A DNA stretch of 60,000 nucleotides from Symsagittifera roscoffensis (GCF_963678635.1 NC_087062.1:100923209-100983208), one strand, 5' to 3'. Positions 40,080 through 49,055 are shown, counted from the first letter of the stretch. Numbers and translations: made by a program. Notes: a model not told the origin generated them from the letters alone.

Positions 40080-41600
40080 ATTCAGGCCCGCTTCTAACAT
40101 TGCTGCTGATGCAAGTAACCTAGCAAAAAAATTTTCATTTAGTTGAGGCCCGCTTCTAACGCTGCTGCTGATGAAAGTAACCTTGCATCAATTTTTATTC
40201 AATTCAGACCCGATTCTAACACTGCTGATGCAAAACCCGCTTCTAACACTGCTGCTGCTGATGCAAGTAACCTTGCAAAAGTTTTTTTCATTTAAATCAG
40301 GCCCGCTTCTAACACTGCTGCTGATGCAAGTAAACTTGCAAAAGTTATTTCATTTAATTCAGGTCCGCTTCTAACACTGCTGCTGATGCAAGTAAACCTC
40401 GCAAAAGTTATTTCATTTAATTCAGGCCCGCTTCTAACACTGCTGCTGATGCAAGCAACCTTGCAAAATTTCTTTCATTTAGTTCAGGCTCGCTTTAAAC
40501 ACTGCTGCTGCTGCAAGTAACCTTGCAAGGTTTTTTCATTTAATTCAGGCCCGCTTCTAACATTGCTGCTGATGCAATTAACCTTGCAAAAGATTTTTCA
40601 TTTAATTCAGGCCCGCTTCTAACACTGCTGCTGATGCAAGTAACCTTGCAAAAGTTTTTTCAATTAATTCAGGTCCGCATCTAACACTGCTGCTGATGCA
40701 AATAACTTTGCAATTTTTTTTCATTTAATTCAGGCCCGCTTCTAACACTGCTGCTGATGCAAGTAACCTTGCAAAAAAAAATTTCATTTAATTTTCCGCT
40801 TCAACAACTGCTGCTGATGCAAGTAACCTTGCAAAAGTTTTTTCATTTAATTCAGGCCCGCTTCTAACATTGCTGCTGATGCAAGTAACCTAGCAAAAAA
40901 TTTTTCATTTAGTTGAGGCCCGCTTCTAACGCTGCTGCTGATGAAAGTAACCTTGCATCAATTTTTATTCAATTCAGACCCGATTCTAACACTGCTGATG
41001 CAAAACCCGCTTCTAACACTGCTGCTGCTGATGCAAGTAACCTTGCAAAAGTTTTTTTCATTTAAATCAGGCCCGCTTCTAACACTGCTGCTGATGCAAG
41101 TAAACTTGCAAAAGTTATTTCATTTAATTCAGGTCCGCTTCTAACACTGCTGCTGATGCAAGTAAACCTCGCAAAAATTATTTCATTTAATTCAGGCCCG
41201 CTTCTAACACTGCTGCTGATGCAAGCAACCTTGCAAAATTTCTTTCATTTAGTTCAGGCTCGCTTTAAACACTGCTGCTGCTGCAAGTAACCTTGCAAGG
41301 TTTTTTCATTTAATTCAGGCCCGCTTCTAACATTGCTGCTGATGCAATTAACCTTGCAAAAGATTTTTCATTTAATTCAGGCCCGCTTCTAACACTGCTG
41401 CTGATGCAAGTAACCTTTCAAAAGTTTTTTCAATTAATTCAGGTCCGCATCTAACACTGCTGCTGATGCAAATAACTTTGCAATTTTTTTTCATTTAATT
41501 CAGGCCCGCTTCTAACACTGCTGCTGATGCAAGTAACCTTGCAAAAAAAAATTTCATTTAATTTTCCGCTTCTAACACTGCTGCTGATGCAAGTAACCTT
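40080..41600. repeat. 770-bp tandem duplication near the right edge
   Basis: The block with GCAACCTAGC/AACCTAGCAAAA, CTTGCATCAATTTTTATTC and GATGCAAAACCCGCTTC recurs 770 bp later (40,171 and 40,941 anchors) with almost no change. Confidence 0.88.
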
Positions 41601-41799
41601 GCAAAAGTTTTTTCATTTAAATCAGGCCCGCTTCTAACACTGCTGCTGATGCAAGTAAACCTCGCAAAAGTTATTTCATTTAATTCAGGCCCGCTTCTAA
41701 CACTGCTGCTGATGCAAGTAACCTTGCAAAATTTTTTTCATTTAATTCAGGCCCGCTTCTAACACTGCTGCTGATGCAAGTAACCTCGCAAAAGTTTTT

Positions 41800-42179
41800 A
41801 AAAGATACTAGCAATGAGATAAGTGTTCAGATCAATTGCAAATGCAATCTTGTCATTCATTGCCGCCAGGTGTTAGGCACACTTTGACCTTAGAAACCAC
41901 TACAAGACCGAAATAGTTTTTTTGGCTTCAAGAGAAACGAAGTTTGGCCGTTACAGGATGTTTAAATTATAAGTTCCGTGGATTCCATATGAGCAATTTT
42001 ATACTGATTGGCCCAATTAAATCATATAGTTCCGTCAAAGTTCATTTTGCCCATCAGATTTTTACATCAAAGAATTAAACGGGTCTGATGAGCTTGGTAA
42101 AACGTTTCTTATCATGCCAAGCAGTTTGTTGGGGAAAAGAATGTGTCATATAAAACTAATTGGCTCCAGCAAAAATGTC
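41800..42179. other. Unique sequence between satellite and channel exon
   Basis: Non-repetitive, no gene of its own seen. It lies directly downstream (minus strand) of the channel stop codon and is probably its 3' UTR or flank, so the satellite ends about 380 bp from the gene. No perfect AATAAA was seen on the minus strand here. Confidence 0.5.
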
Positions 42180-42662
42180 TCATACACAACTGTGAAAGCC
42201 ACTGGGGATAGGACTTTTCTCAGTTCTGGATTTCTTGATTTTTATTTCCGTTATTTCGCACACTTCGCTGCTGCGGATTCTTTCATTAGTAAAATCAGCT
42301 ATCTGCACCCCTACACCATTAGATTCAGTGGCGGCTGATTTGTTTGGCCCATCCGTATCAATTGAGATAAAACTCGCTAGCCGATAATCGTTCTCGTAGT
42401 GGTCTGTCTGCTTAAACACATGTCTGCTCCTGCTTCTTTCTTTCTTCCCAATTGTCACGCCTGCGACATCTTTTCGCACGCTTGTGTTGCGCTTGCGCTC
42501 CTTTTCGGCTTGTTTCCCGTTTCGGCCAATAATGCATTCTTTCAAATACGAGTAAACGATGTCCAATACGTTGAACGCACTCAGGCCCAGCCAAATGCCG
42601 ACGTTTCCACCAATGTTGGAAAAAATGGTCCAGAACGAAATGATGTATTCTTCGCGCATCAC
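42180..42662 (-). CDS. DEG/ENaC (amiloride-sensitive type) channel, terminal exon
   Basis: Channels of this family are trimeric cation channels in the plasma membrane, with two membrane helices per subunit. This exon encodes the end of the extracellular part, the second helix and the cytosolic tail. The family pattern is clear: FSNIGGNVGIWLG, then the selectivity triplet G-L-S (the G/S-x-S of the pore), then SAFNVLDIVYSYLKEC. About 110 residues of basic, Ser- and Glu-rich tail follow (KERKRN, KKERSRSR) to the TGA at 42,180. The exon starts at a 3' splice site (TGACTTTAG|GTGATG, exon base 42,662) with the codon phase intact; the ATG just inside is not a real start. No upstream exon was recognised, so the intron may be long. 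Intact as far as visible. Confidence 0.78.
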   Translation of the reverse strand: MMREEYIISFWTIFSNIGGNVGIWLGLSAFNVLDIVYSYLKECIIGRNGKQAEKERKRNTSVRKDVAGVTIGKKERSRSRHVFKQTDHYENDYRLASFISIDTDGPNKSAATESNGVGVQIADFTNERIRSSEVCEITEIKIKKSRTEKSPIPSGFHSCV

Positions 42663-42970
42663 CTAAAGTCAGGAAAAGCGATATCAAAGTTTTCTTGATA
42701 TGCGACAATAAAAGATGTGCTGTTTGAAAATCAGTCCCGTTTGGCAATTCTCGCAAAATTGTCCTTTCGTCCTTTAAGGCTAAAGTCAACTACAATTAAA
42801 ATTGTCAATTAAATAGGACAATAAGTTTTAACTGTTAATCATTTCGAACTACCTTAGTACAAAAAATATCAATGAAAAATTTCATTGATGATTTTTCACT
42901 AAGATTTGATCTGAAAAAAAAAATTTGTTTCGTGGAAATTATACAATTTATATGGAGATTTTATACAGCC
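42663..42970. other. Probable intron of the channel gene; nothing else seen
   Basis: AT-rich sequence upstream of the acceptor. A minus-strand frame runs through 42,663-42,789 but is out of phase with the channel exon and shows no family pattern, so it is not called as an exon. Confidence 0.4.
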
Positions 42971-43139
42971 TATATACAGCTTACATACTGATTTTCTCAG
43001 TGCATTCGATAATCGGATAGTTCGAGAATATTGAAACAAAATTATGTAGGCTTAAGCCAACATAATTTTATTTCACTGTACTCAAAATATCCCATTAGCG
43101 ACGAGTATACTGAGAAAATCAGTACGTAAGCTGTATATA
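42971..43139. repeat. 169-bp imperfect palindrome
   Basis: Outer arms 42,971-43,001 and 43,109-43,139 are 31 bp each and match as reverse complements with one mismatch. The centre, 43,038-43,069, is a 32-bp palindrome around GGCTTAAGCC with one mismatched pair. The stretches between also pair at roughly 80 percent by eye (GGATA..TTCGAG / TTTTGAG..). The whole could fold into one long hairpin. It could be a MITE or foldback element, or a small-RNA precursor. Confidence 0.85.
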
Positions 43140-43309
43140 ATCTGTATATAGTCTGTACATAATCTGTGTATAGTATGCATGAAAATTGATACAAAAAAAA
43201 CAGTTGTCGAGTGTTTTTGTAATCATTTTTTAAGGACCTGCACTGGATTTCCATGGATAATAAACGATTAAATTGTCATTCTTTAGTCTGTATCTTTAAA
43301 AGCACAAAA

Positions 43310-44260
43310 ATTAGTGATTGAAATCCATCAAAAATGGATTATAATCAATGTATTTCATATCAATACAATCCATTCTAATCGATTATAATCGATCTTAATC
43401 CATTAAAATTGGATTATAATTATAAAAGTTTTCAAATCGATATAAACCATAATAGTAGATTATAATCAATTAAACTGAATTTTTGAGAAGAAATTTTTGA
43501 ATTTTGCAATCTCTTTTAAAGTTAACTCATTGCCTGTTTCGTGCAGTTTCTACGTATTACATTTCATAAATTTTTACTTTTCACATAAGGTTTTATTTAT
43601 TTAAGTTTTCTGTACTTTTCTATTCTACGTAAACTCCATTACTTCTTGACAACCCCCTTCCCCAGTTTAACTCCCCTCACCCCTGGTCAGTTTACCAGCC
43701 CCCTCCCCCTATCTTAGTTTAACCCTCTCCTCCCTCCCATGTTTACTGAACGTGGGCGTGGTTAAAAAAATGGGGGGAGTTTGGAACAAAAAACTTGGGT
43801 GAGGGGGTTTAAATGTAAATAAGTGTAGGGGATTTGTTTAAATGCGGTTTTAAGGGGGGGGGGGGAGAGGCAAATGCGGAAGGGGGAAAGTGAGAGGGTT
43901 AATTTGTATAGATTTATATTGCGAGCAGGCCGTGAGTAACTCAGAAAAGTTGCGAGTTTTGCATGTGTTTTTAATAATGAATTATACTGGATTTTAAATG
44001 GTTTATAAACTATTATAATGCAATATAATGAATTTCCTTTCAAAAAAAGAATCAATTATAATTACAATATAAGCATTTTTGTGGTCTACGTTTGCAACAA
44101 TAATGGATTATAATGAAATTTTAGACAACAATTTTCCATTGTAATTGATGATTGTCCATTGAACTCCGGTGCGGAGAAGATCTACATTATAAAACTTCAC
44201 AAAAATACCTTATAATCGGTTAAAATAACTACATAATCGATGTTTTACTAGATAAAATTA
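43310..44260. repeat. Scattered GGATTATAAT/ATTATAATCGAT words
   Basis: Clusters at 43,325-43,470 and 43,970-44,260 repeat the words TGGATTATAAT, ATTATAATC and AATCCATT in both orientations. No unit length is constant. They flank the C-rich/G-rich tracts on both sides. Confidence 0.5.
43649..43905. repeat. C-rich tract followed by G-rich tract
   Basis: 43,649-43,741 is C-rich with repeated CAGTTTAAC and CCCTCC words; 43,770-43,905 is G-rich with GGGGGTTTAAAT words and a run of 13 G near 43,853. The two are roughly inverse in composition, so a cruciform, i-motif or G-quadruplex is possible. No gene. Confidence 0.7.
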
Positions 44261-44394
44261 AAACAGATCTAAAATCTGTATGTTTTTCTGTAGATAATCG
44301 ATTTCTATCACTGCGGTAGGTTTTTGTCGTATTCGAACACGGGTACATTGCTTCCAAATCTATGTTTCCGTAGCTATTAGTTTTGAACGCTACT

Positions 44395-44470
44395 AGAAAC
44401 TTGAACGCTACTTGCACGGTAACCAGCTACCATTCTTACTAAATGGGAATTGTTAATGATTTTTGTGTTT
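44395..44470. repeat. Repeat fragment, second copy at 46,245-46,318
   Basis: CTACTTGCACGGTAACC, then a CTACCATT / GGGAATTGTTAATGATTTT stretch, recurs as CTACTTGCACAGTAACC at 46,250 with the same order and few differences. Part of the mosaic of local duplications in 44-48 kb. Confidence 0.65.
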
Positions 44471-44519
44471 ATTTTGATACGTAAAAAAATCAACTTATAA
44501 ATTAAAATTGGTTCCAACT

Positions 44520-45140
44520 AAAAAAACAATGCAGCTGTTGAAAACATGTTAAAGGATTTTTCAATTGCCTTGTCTGAAAACTTCAAATTCAATTTCGTGC
44601 TAGCATTAAACATTTTTGTTATGATTAATTTCAACAAAATATGAACATTTGGAAAATGCAATCACTGGAAATTATCGTCTTCCAATTAATTTTAGAAGCA
44701 AACCAACCGCACAACTTTCTGCCCCCTCCCAAAAAAAAACAATTTAGGGGGAGAAGTTTTGGGTTTTCAGGAAACAACTTTGAGTCGACCTTCGAATTAT
44801 AAATTTAACTATTTGTTTAAAGAAAATTGATCTAAACTACGTAGGATTACGTTATTAACAGCATTCAGATGCAGTATCACATAAAAAGTGTGACAATGAA
44901 TTTCATATGCGCGTTTGTTGGAAATGCATACATTATATAGAATTACTTTTCAAATTGAACACGTGGCCACGGGAGAAATTCTACGGTTGGTGACTTTGGG
45001 GGGTATGGGGGCATGGGTAGGGAGATTGAACGGTTGATCTTTAAAAGATAAAAAAAAATTGCTCGTATCAGGGCGAAGCCTTGAATGTTCGGACTGCCTT
45101 TAAGGTCTACGGAGCTGAGCTGTGGTAACATGAAAAAAGT
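44520..45140. repeat. Module A, copy 1 (second copy 47,423-47,960)
   Basis: Shared order: CAATGCAGC.G.TG.AAACAT, TTAAAGGATTTTT, AAACATTTTTGT.ATGATTAA, TTATTAACAGCATTCA, a CGTTTGTT..AATGCATACAT stretch, then the hairpin element. Divergence is sizeable, so the duplication is old. No coding frame is conserved between the copies. Confidence 0.7.
45068..45084. repeat. Conserved hairpin, copy 1
   Basis: TCAGGGC-GAA-GCCTTGA: seven-base arms with one G.T pair and a GAA loop. Followed by ATGTTCGGACTGCCTTT and GGAGCTGAG. Confidence 0.75.
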
Positions 45141-45169
45141 ATTAAAGTTAAAAGAAACGAAAAAAATTG

Positions 45170-45700
45170 AGATTTATTATGAAAATCATCCCCCACACGA
45201 CATATTAAGTAAAAAGTGCTAAGTTTTGTTCCTAGTAACGGATCAATGAAGGTAAAAAGGCTTTTTTCAATCAATTTGGAATGATTTCTAAGACGAAATG
45301 AATCTCCACAAACGCGTTATTAGCGCGAAAACTATCGCGCGTTAATTGTCCCATATTGGCCAAAATGGCAATTTTTGAACCCCCATAACTGTGCAAAAAA
45401 TGATCACAGGTGAAATACCTCTTCAAGTTTAAGCCCAAGACATAAATACATTTGAACTATTGAGCAACTTGGAACAAAAATAGCTAGTTAAAAAGTCGAA
45501 ATAGTCTGAAGAAGAAAAAATCTACCGAAGCACAAGCAATCTGTTACTTTCGTTGAAAAAGTTGGAACTAAAAAGTCAAAATTTGTCGTGAATAAGTTTT
45601 CTTGGTGGCGCTGGTGTTTGACGAGTTTCTTTGGTCTGCAAAATGTATAAACCCAAGTTGTATAAATCCAAATAATAGGCTTTGATCGCAGTGCTATAAA
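45170..45700. repeat. Module B, copy 1
   Basis: Contains CATCCCCCACACGACAT, a CGCGTTATTAGCGCG / ATCGCGCGTTAATTG pair, TTGGCCAAAATGGCAAT, ATGATCACAGGT and AGTCGAAAT.GTCTGAAGAA. Copies 2 and 3 lie at 46,490-46,870 and 46,990-47,415. The GCGC islands stand out in AT-rich DNA. Confidence 0.75.
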
Positions 45701-46382
45701 ACACTGAAAATTTGCCAAAAAGCAGTCCCCCTCAAAAAAACATATTAGGAGTCAATGGCATATGTCGACCTTCAAATTTCTTCTTCACACCAGTTGAGAA
45801 CTGTAGGAAAACCATCGCCATACAACCAACTTGATCTCTTTTGGCGAGATTTGTTTTTCAGTTACCATCTTTTCTTCAATTACCCAGCAGTGTCGTTAGT
45901 TTTATACATAATTTAATTTAAAATCAAAATCATTAGTTCAATTGAGCTGGCCTATTTTTTTTTAATTTTCAAGGGTCGCATAATGTTTTTCACACTATAT
46001 ATTTTGTTCAGTTGGTAGATTTTGAAGCTAAAAAACGAATTTTCAATGTTTTTCAACAAAAATTGAGAAATAAAATTGAAAATTGGTTTGAGTTTTATTA
46101 CGAAAACTTTTTCGATATTATGGTCATTTTTCTACAAAAATAGTTTTTTATTTTGCTTTTATAGGCTGTCGAATATATTCAAATTTTTGTTTTTTGTTCT
46201 AGAAAACACCTTTTTTTCTTTTTTTTCAATGATTGTGGTCGGAAAATTGAATTCTACTTGCACAGTAACCGGCTATCATTGTTTCTAAATGAGAATTGTT
46301 AATTATTTTTGTGTTAAAATTGAAACTTCAAAAACTATCTCATAATTATATATTGTTTCCAAGTATAACAAGATTGTTTGTA

Positions 46383-46399
46383 TCAGGGCAAAGCCCTGA
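46383..46399. repeat. Conserved hairpin, copy 2
   Basis: TCAGGGC-AAA-GCCCTGA: perfect seven-base arms, loop AAA instead of GAA. Followed by ATGTTCCGACTGCCTTTT and, downstream, GGAGCAGT, which can pair with ACTGC. Confidence 0.8.
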
Positions 46400-46489
46400 A
46401 TGTTCCGACTGCCTTTTAAAGCTTTATGGAGCAGTTTTAACATTAAAAAAATAAATGTAAAAAAAATAAAATAAACTTTTTTTTTCTAA

Positions 46490-46870
46490 AAATTGAAATT
46501 TTCTTTATAAAAATCATCCACCCACACGCCATAGTAAGTACAAAAAGATAGATTTTGCTCCTTGTAACAAATCAATTATGGCAAATAAGCTTCTTTTAAC
46601 GGATTAAATCTCCGCTGACGCGTTAAAAGCGCGAAATATATCGCGCGTTAATTGTCGCAAATCGGCCAAATTGGCAATCTTTAAACCCTCATGACTTTAT
46701 GAAAAAAGATCACAGGTAAAATATCTTTTCAAATTTGAGCTCAGGATAACAATACCTTTCGAATGATTTAAAAAACTCTGTCAAAAAAGGCTAGTTACAA
46801 AGTCGAAATTTGTCTGAAGAAAAAACCCACCCCGAGCACAAATATTCCGTTACTTTTGTATCGAAAGTCG
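46490..46870. repeat. Module B, copy 2
   Basis: Same landmarks as copy 1 (CACCCACACGCCATA, GCGCGAAATATATCGCGCG, CGGCCAAATTGGCAAT, GATCACAGGTAAAAT, GTCGAAATTTGTCTGAAG). With hairpin copies 2 and 3 it forms a tandem unit of about 0.5 kb. Confidence 0.75.
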
Positions 46871-46918
46871 GAACAACAAGACTGCTCGTATCAGGGCGAA
46901 GCCCTGAAAGTTCCGACT
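46866..46918. repeat. Conserved hairpin, copy 3, with an outer stem
   Basis: The inner hairpin 46,891-46,907 (TCAGGGC-GAA-GCCCTGA, perfect) is enclosed by AGTCGGAAC (46,866-46,874) and GTTCCGACT (46,910-46,918), which are exact reverse complements. Together they would form a two-part stem, the best folded copy of the family. Confidence 0.82.
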
Positions 46919-46989
46919 ACCTTTTACTGTTTAAGGAGCAGTAATAACATAAACCACATAAAAAATTAAATGAAATAAAATGAATGAAA

Positions 46990-47415
46990 AACTTTTGTTC
47001 TAAAACTTTAAAATTTTTCGATAAAACTCATCCCCCCACACGCGATATAAAGTACAAAACAATAGACATCGCTCCTTGTAACAAATCAATTATGGCAAAT
47101 AGGCTTCTTTCAACCAATTTGGAACGATTTCTAAGACGGATTAAACCTCGCTTACGCGTTAATAGATCTAATTTATCGCGCGTTAATTGTCCCAAGTTGG
47201 CCAAAATGGCAATCTTTAAACCCTCATAACTTTATGATCACAGGTAAAAAATCTTTTCAAATTTAACCTTAAGACAACAATACCTTTCGAATGATATAAA
47301 AAACGGCTAGTCAAAAATTTCGTCAAAAATGGCTAGTTAAAAAGTCGAAATTTGTCTGAAGAAAAAAAAACCCATCCCGAGCACAAATATTCCGTTACTT
47401 TCGTATCGAAAGTCA
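46990..47415. repeat. Module B, copy 3
   Basis: Landmarks as in copies 1 and 2 (CATCCCCCCACACGCGATA, ATCGCGCGTTAATTGTCCC, TTGGCCAAAATGGCAAT, TGATCACAGGTAAAA). An 81-codon plus-strand frame at 46,984-47,229 lies inside but is not shared with the other copies and is not called. Confidence 0.75.
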
Positions 47416-47422
47416 GAACAAA

Positions 47423-47960
47423 AAAGCAATGCAGCCGCTGGAAACATTTTAAAGGATTTTTAAATAGCCTTGCCTGAAAATTTCAAATTCGTTTTCGTGC
47501 TCTCAATAAACATTTTTGTCATGATTAATACAACAAATTATGGACATTTAAATCCCAGGAAAATATCAACTTTCAATTAAATTTTGAAGCATTAAAGGTA
47601 CAAGTTTCCCCCCTTATTGATTTGGGGTGAAAATTTATGGAAATTCCTGGAAAAATTTTGAGCAGACCTTAGAGATATCAAATTAACATTTTGCTGTTAA
47701 AAGAAAAATTATCAAAATTACGTAAGATTAGGTTATTAACAGCATTCAAATACAATCCCACCCAAAATTTATTTGTGATAACCAGTTTTATGCGTACGTT
47801 TGTTCGAATGCATACATGATACAGAATTAATAATCAAGTTTAATACGTGGCTAGGGGAAAAATACGGGGCACTCTTCTTGGAAGCTAAACAAGACTGCTC
47901 GTATCAGGGCGAAGCCCTGATTGTTCCGACTGCCTTTGAAAATCTATGGAGCAGTAGTAC
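47423..47960. repeat. Module A, copy 2, ending in a hairpin copy
   Basis: Second copy of the 44,520-45,140 module, in the same orientation about 2.9 kb away. It ends with hairpin copy 4. Confidence 0.7.
47904..47920. repeat. Conserved hairpin, copy 4
   Basis: TCAGGGC-GAA-GCCCTGA, perfect arms, preceded by AGACTGCTCGTA as in copy 3 and followed by TTGTTCCGACTGCCTTT and GGAGCAGT. Confidence 0.82.
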
Positions 47961-48600
47961 TACGAAAAAATTTAATGTAATAAAAAACGACGAAAAATGT
48001 TTAAAAAAATGGTTTGTTTAACATCGAAAAAATATTTATAACTTCAAATTGATTTGATGATAAAACTTTAGAGCAAGAAATGAAAAAAGAAAGGGTTGTT
48101 GTCTTCATTGAGTTGTTAAATTGACATTGTGCCTTCCTCCCCAATGATTTTTGTTTTTCGAAATATTTTTTTTTTCGTAAGCATGTTTGGTTTTGCACAC
48201 ATTTGGTATTTTTTGTTTATAATCAAAAGTCTATTTTTGCGTGGTGATTTTTCCCTAGCTTTTTCGAGTGACAAATTACAGTTATTTTTTTTCGAATCTG
48301 ATTCTTTATTTCAATAAATGATAATTGATAATTAGGAGGCAAAACATCTTTGCTTGCAATTTGTGAGCCGATTCTTCGACATACGAGAATCGCTTTTTCA
48401 TGGACATGCAACAAAGCTTTGTTTGATGTTTTTGCTTTTGTGTAATCCACAATAAAACGGCTAAATCATAGGGAAGCTCCAAATGCTACGCTCTTCACCA
48501 CGAATTTTTCATTCTTTTCCTTGATCTGTCTGCTCTTTGCGAATTGAGTTGTGTTCTAAAGTTCAACTATAGAGCAATTTCAGATAGGGTACACCGTCTG
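47961..48600. other. AT-rich sequence without a recognised gene
   Basis: Small frames exist on both strands (for example 48,223-48,450 minus, 75 codons, Lys/Ile-rich) but none shows a family pattern. Left uncalled. Confidence 0.4.
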
Positions 48601-48614
48601 CTCGTCACGCTATC

Positions 48615-49055
48615 TTATTTTCGGCCGGATAGATTCGTGCAACTTCTTAGTCTAATACCGATCTTAATCTTACTCTTATATCTGCTAGTCTCAATAGATC
48701 TAGAGTATACTGGTTTATTGCGAAAACGTCTCTGGGAGAGGCAACTAAGTTCTAAGTTAAAGTCATATCTCTCTGGTGCTGAAATTACAAGTAAGTGGGT
48801 TGTTAGTTCGATGGAGTATGATTGGTTAGTATTAAATATTTCTAATGATAAAATATCTGAATTATAACCAATAAAAAAATCATAGTTTAAATCTGGTTCC
48901 ACCCATCAGGTGTTTACAGAGTTTTTGAATCTTTCATCTTCTATCTGTAATGGAGGATGGATGATGTCGTTGGTATTTGGCGAATATCGTTTCTTGTTCC
49001 GATCTTGGAGAAAGAAGTTCCAGGAAGCTGGATTAGTCGATATGAGTTTTGGCAT
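48615..49055 (-). pseudogene. Unrecognised minus-strand frame with one internal stop
   Basis: A small frame starts at an ATG (49,053-49,055), reads MPKLISTNPASWNFFLQDR and ends at TGA 48,906-48,908. The same frame then stays open for 97 more codons (WVEPDLNYDFFIGYNSDI...) to 48,615. I do not recognise the product. The left edge of the tandem duplication (48,975) falls inside it, so the second copy is cut short and also has a stop after DRSKK. A minus-strand AATAAA sits at 48,714-48,719. It may be a third gene of the virus-like cassette or part of its 3' end. Confidence 0.35.
48714..48719 (-). promoter_or_regulatory. Possible polyadenylation signal AATAAA
   Basis: Minus-strand AATAAA in GCAATAAACCAG, downstream of the minus-strand cassette and near the end of its last open frame. 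Weak evidence alone in AT-rich DNA. Confidence 0.25.

Larger units (their letters stand above)
2390..41799. repeat. 39.4-kb satellite array, monomers of about 48-63 bp
   Basis: Head-to-tail array with no other sequence inside. The core of every monomer is CAGGCCCGCTTCTAACAC, then CTGCTGATGCAAGTAACCTT, then a T-rich CATTTAATT link. Three main lengths occur on the left: short (48 bp), medium (57 bp, with GCAAAAGTT added) and long (63 bp, with an extra TGTGCTG-type step). On the right the unit is about 62 bp with CTGCTGCTGATG and a longer T run. From length over mean period there are roughly 650-720 monomers; this is an estimate, not a count. Both edges are abrupt and the edge monomers are close to consensus, unlike the decayed edges of many old satellites. 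No protein is called from it. Confidence 0.98.
27781..41799. repeat. Satellite right domain: about 62-bp monomers
   Basis: From about 27,790 nearly every monomer has CTGCTGCTGATGCAAG and keeps CTTGCAAAAG followed by a run of five to nine T. The unit is about 62 bp, no longer a multiple of three, and long open frames disappear. The change from the left domain is sharp, within one or two monomers. Confidence 0.85.

Noticed and set aside
2390-41799. CRISPR-like array
   Set aside because: Regular spacing, but the whole unit is repeated with no unique spacers, in an animal genome and with no cas genes.
2390-41799. Zinc-finger or other tandem-domain protein gene
   Set aside because: The minus-strand peptide repeats have Cys, but no Cys/His spacing of any known finger, and frames break often.
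42399-42698. Plus-strand frame over the channel exon (99 codons)
   Set aside because: It is the opposite-strand shadow of the DEG/ENaC exon, whose family pattern is clear on the minus strand.
42412-42789. Minus-strand frame of 125 codons overlapping the channel exon
   Set aside because: Out of phase with the conserved pore sequence and it reads through the splice acceptor; treated as a shadow plus intron.
43649-43905. Internal telomere repeat
   Set aside because: The TTTAAC/CCCCT words vary in length and order and never form a clean telomeric unit.
46866-46918. tRNA gene or tRNA-like structure
   Set aside because: The two-stem arrangement lacks A and B box promoter sequences and a clover-leaf order.
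48544-48867. Plus-strand frame of 107 codons with a hydrophobic stretch
   Set aside because: The opposite strand has a frame continuous with the neighbouring minus-strand cassette; no family pattern on the plus strand.
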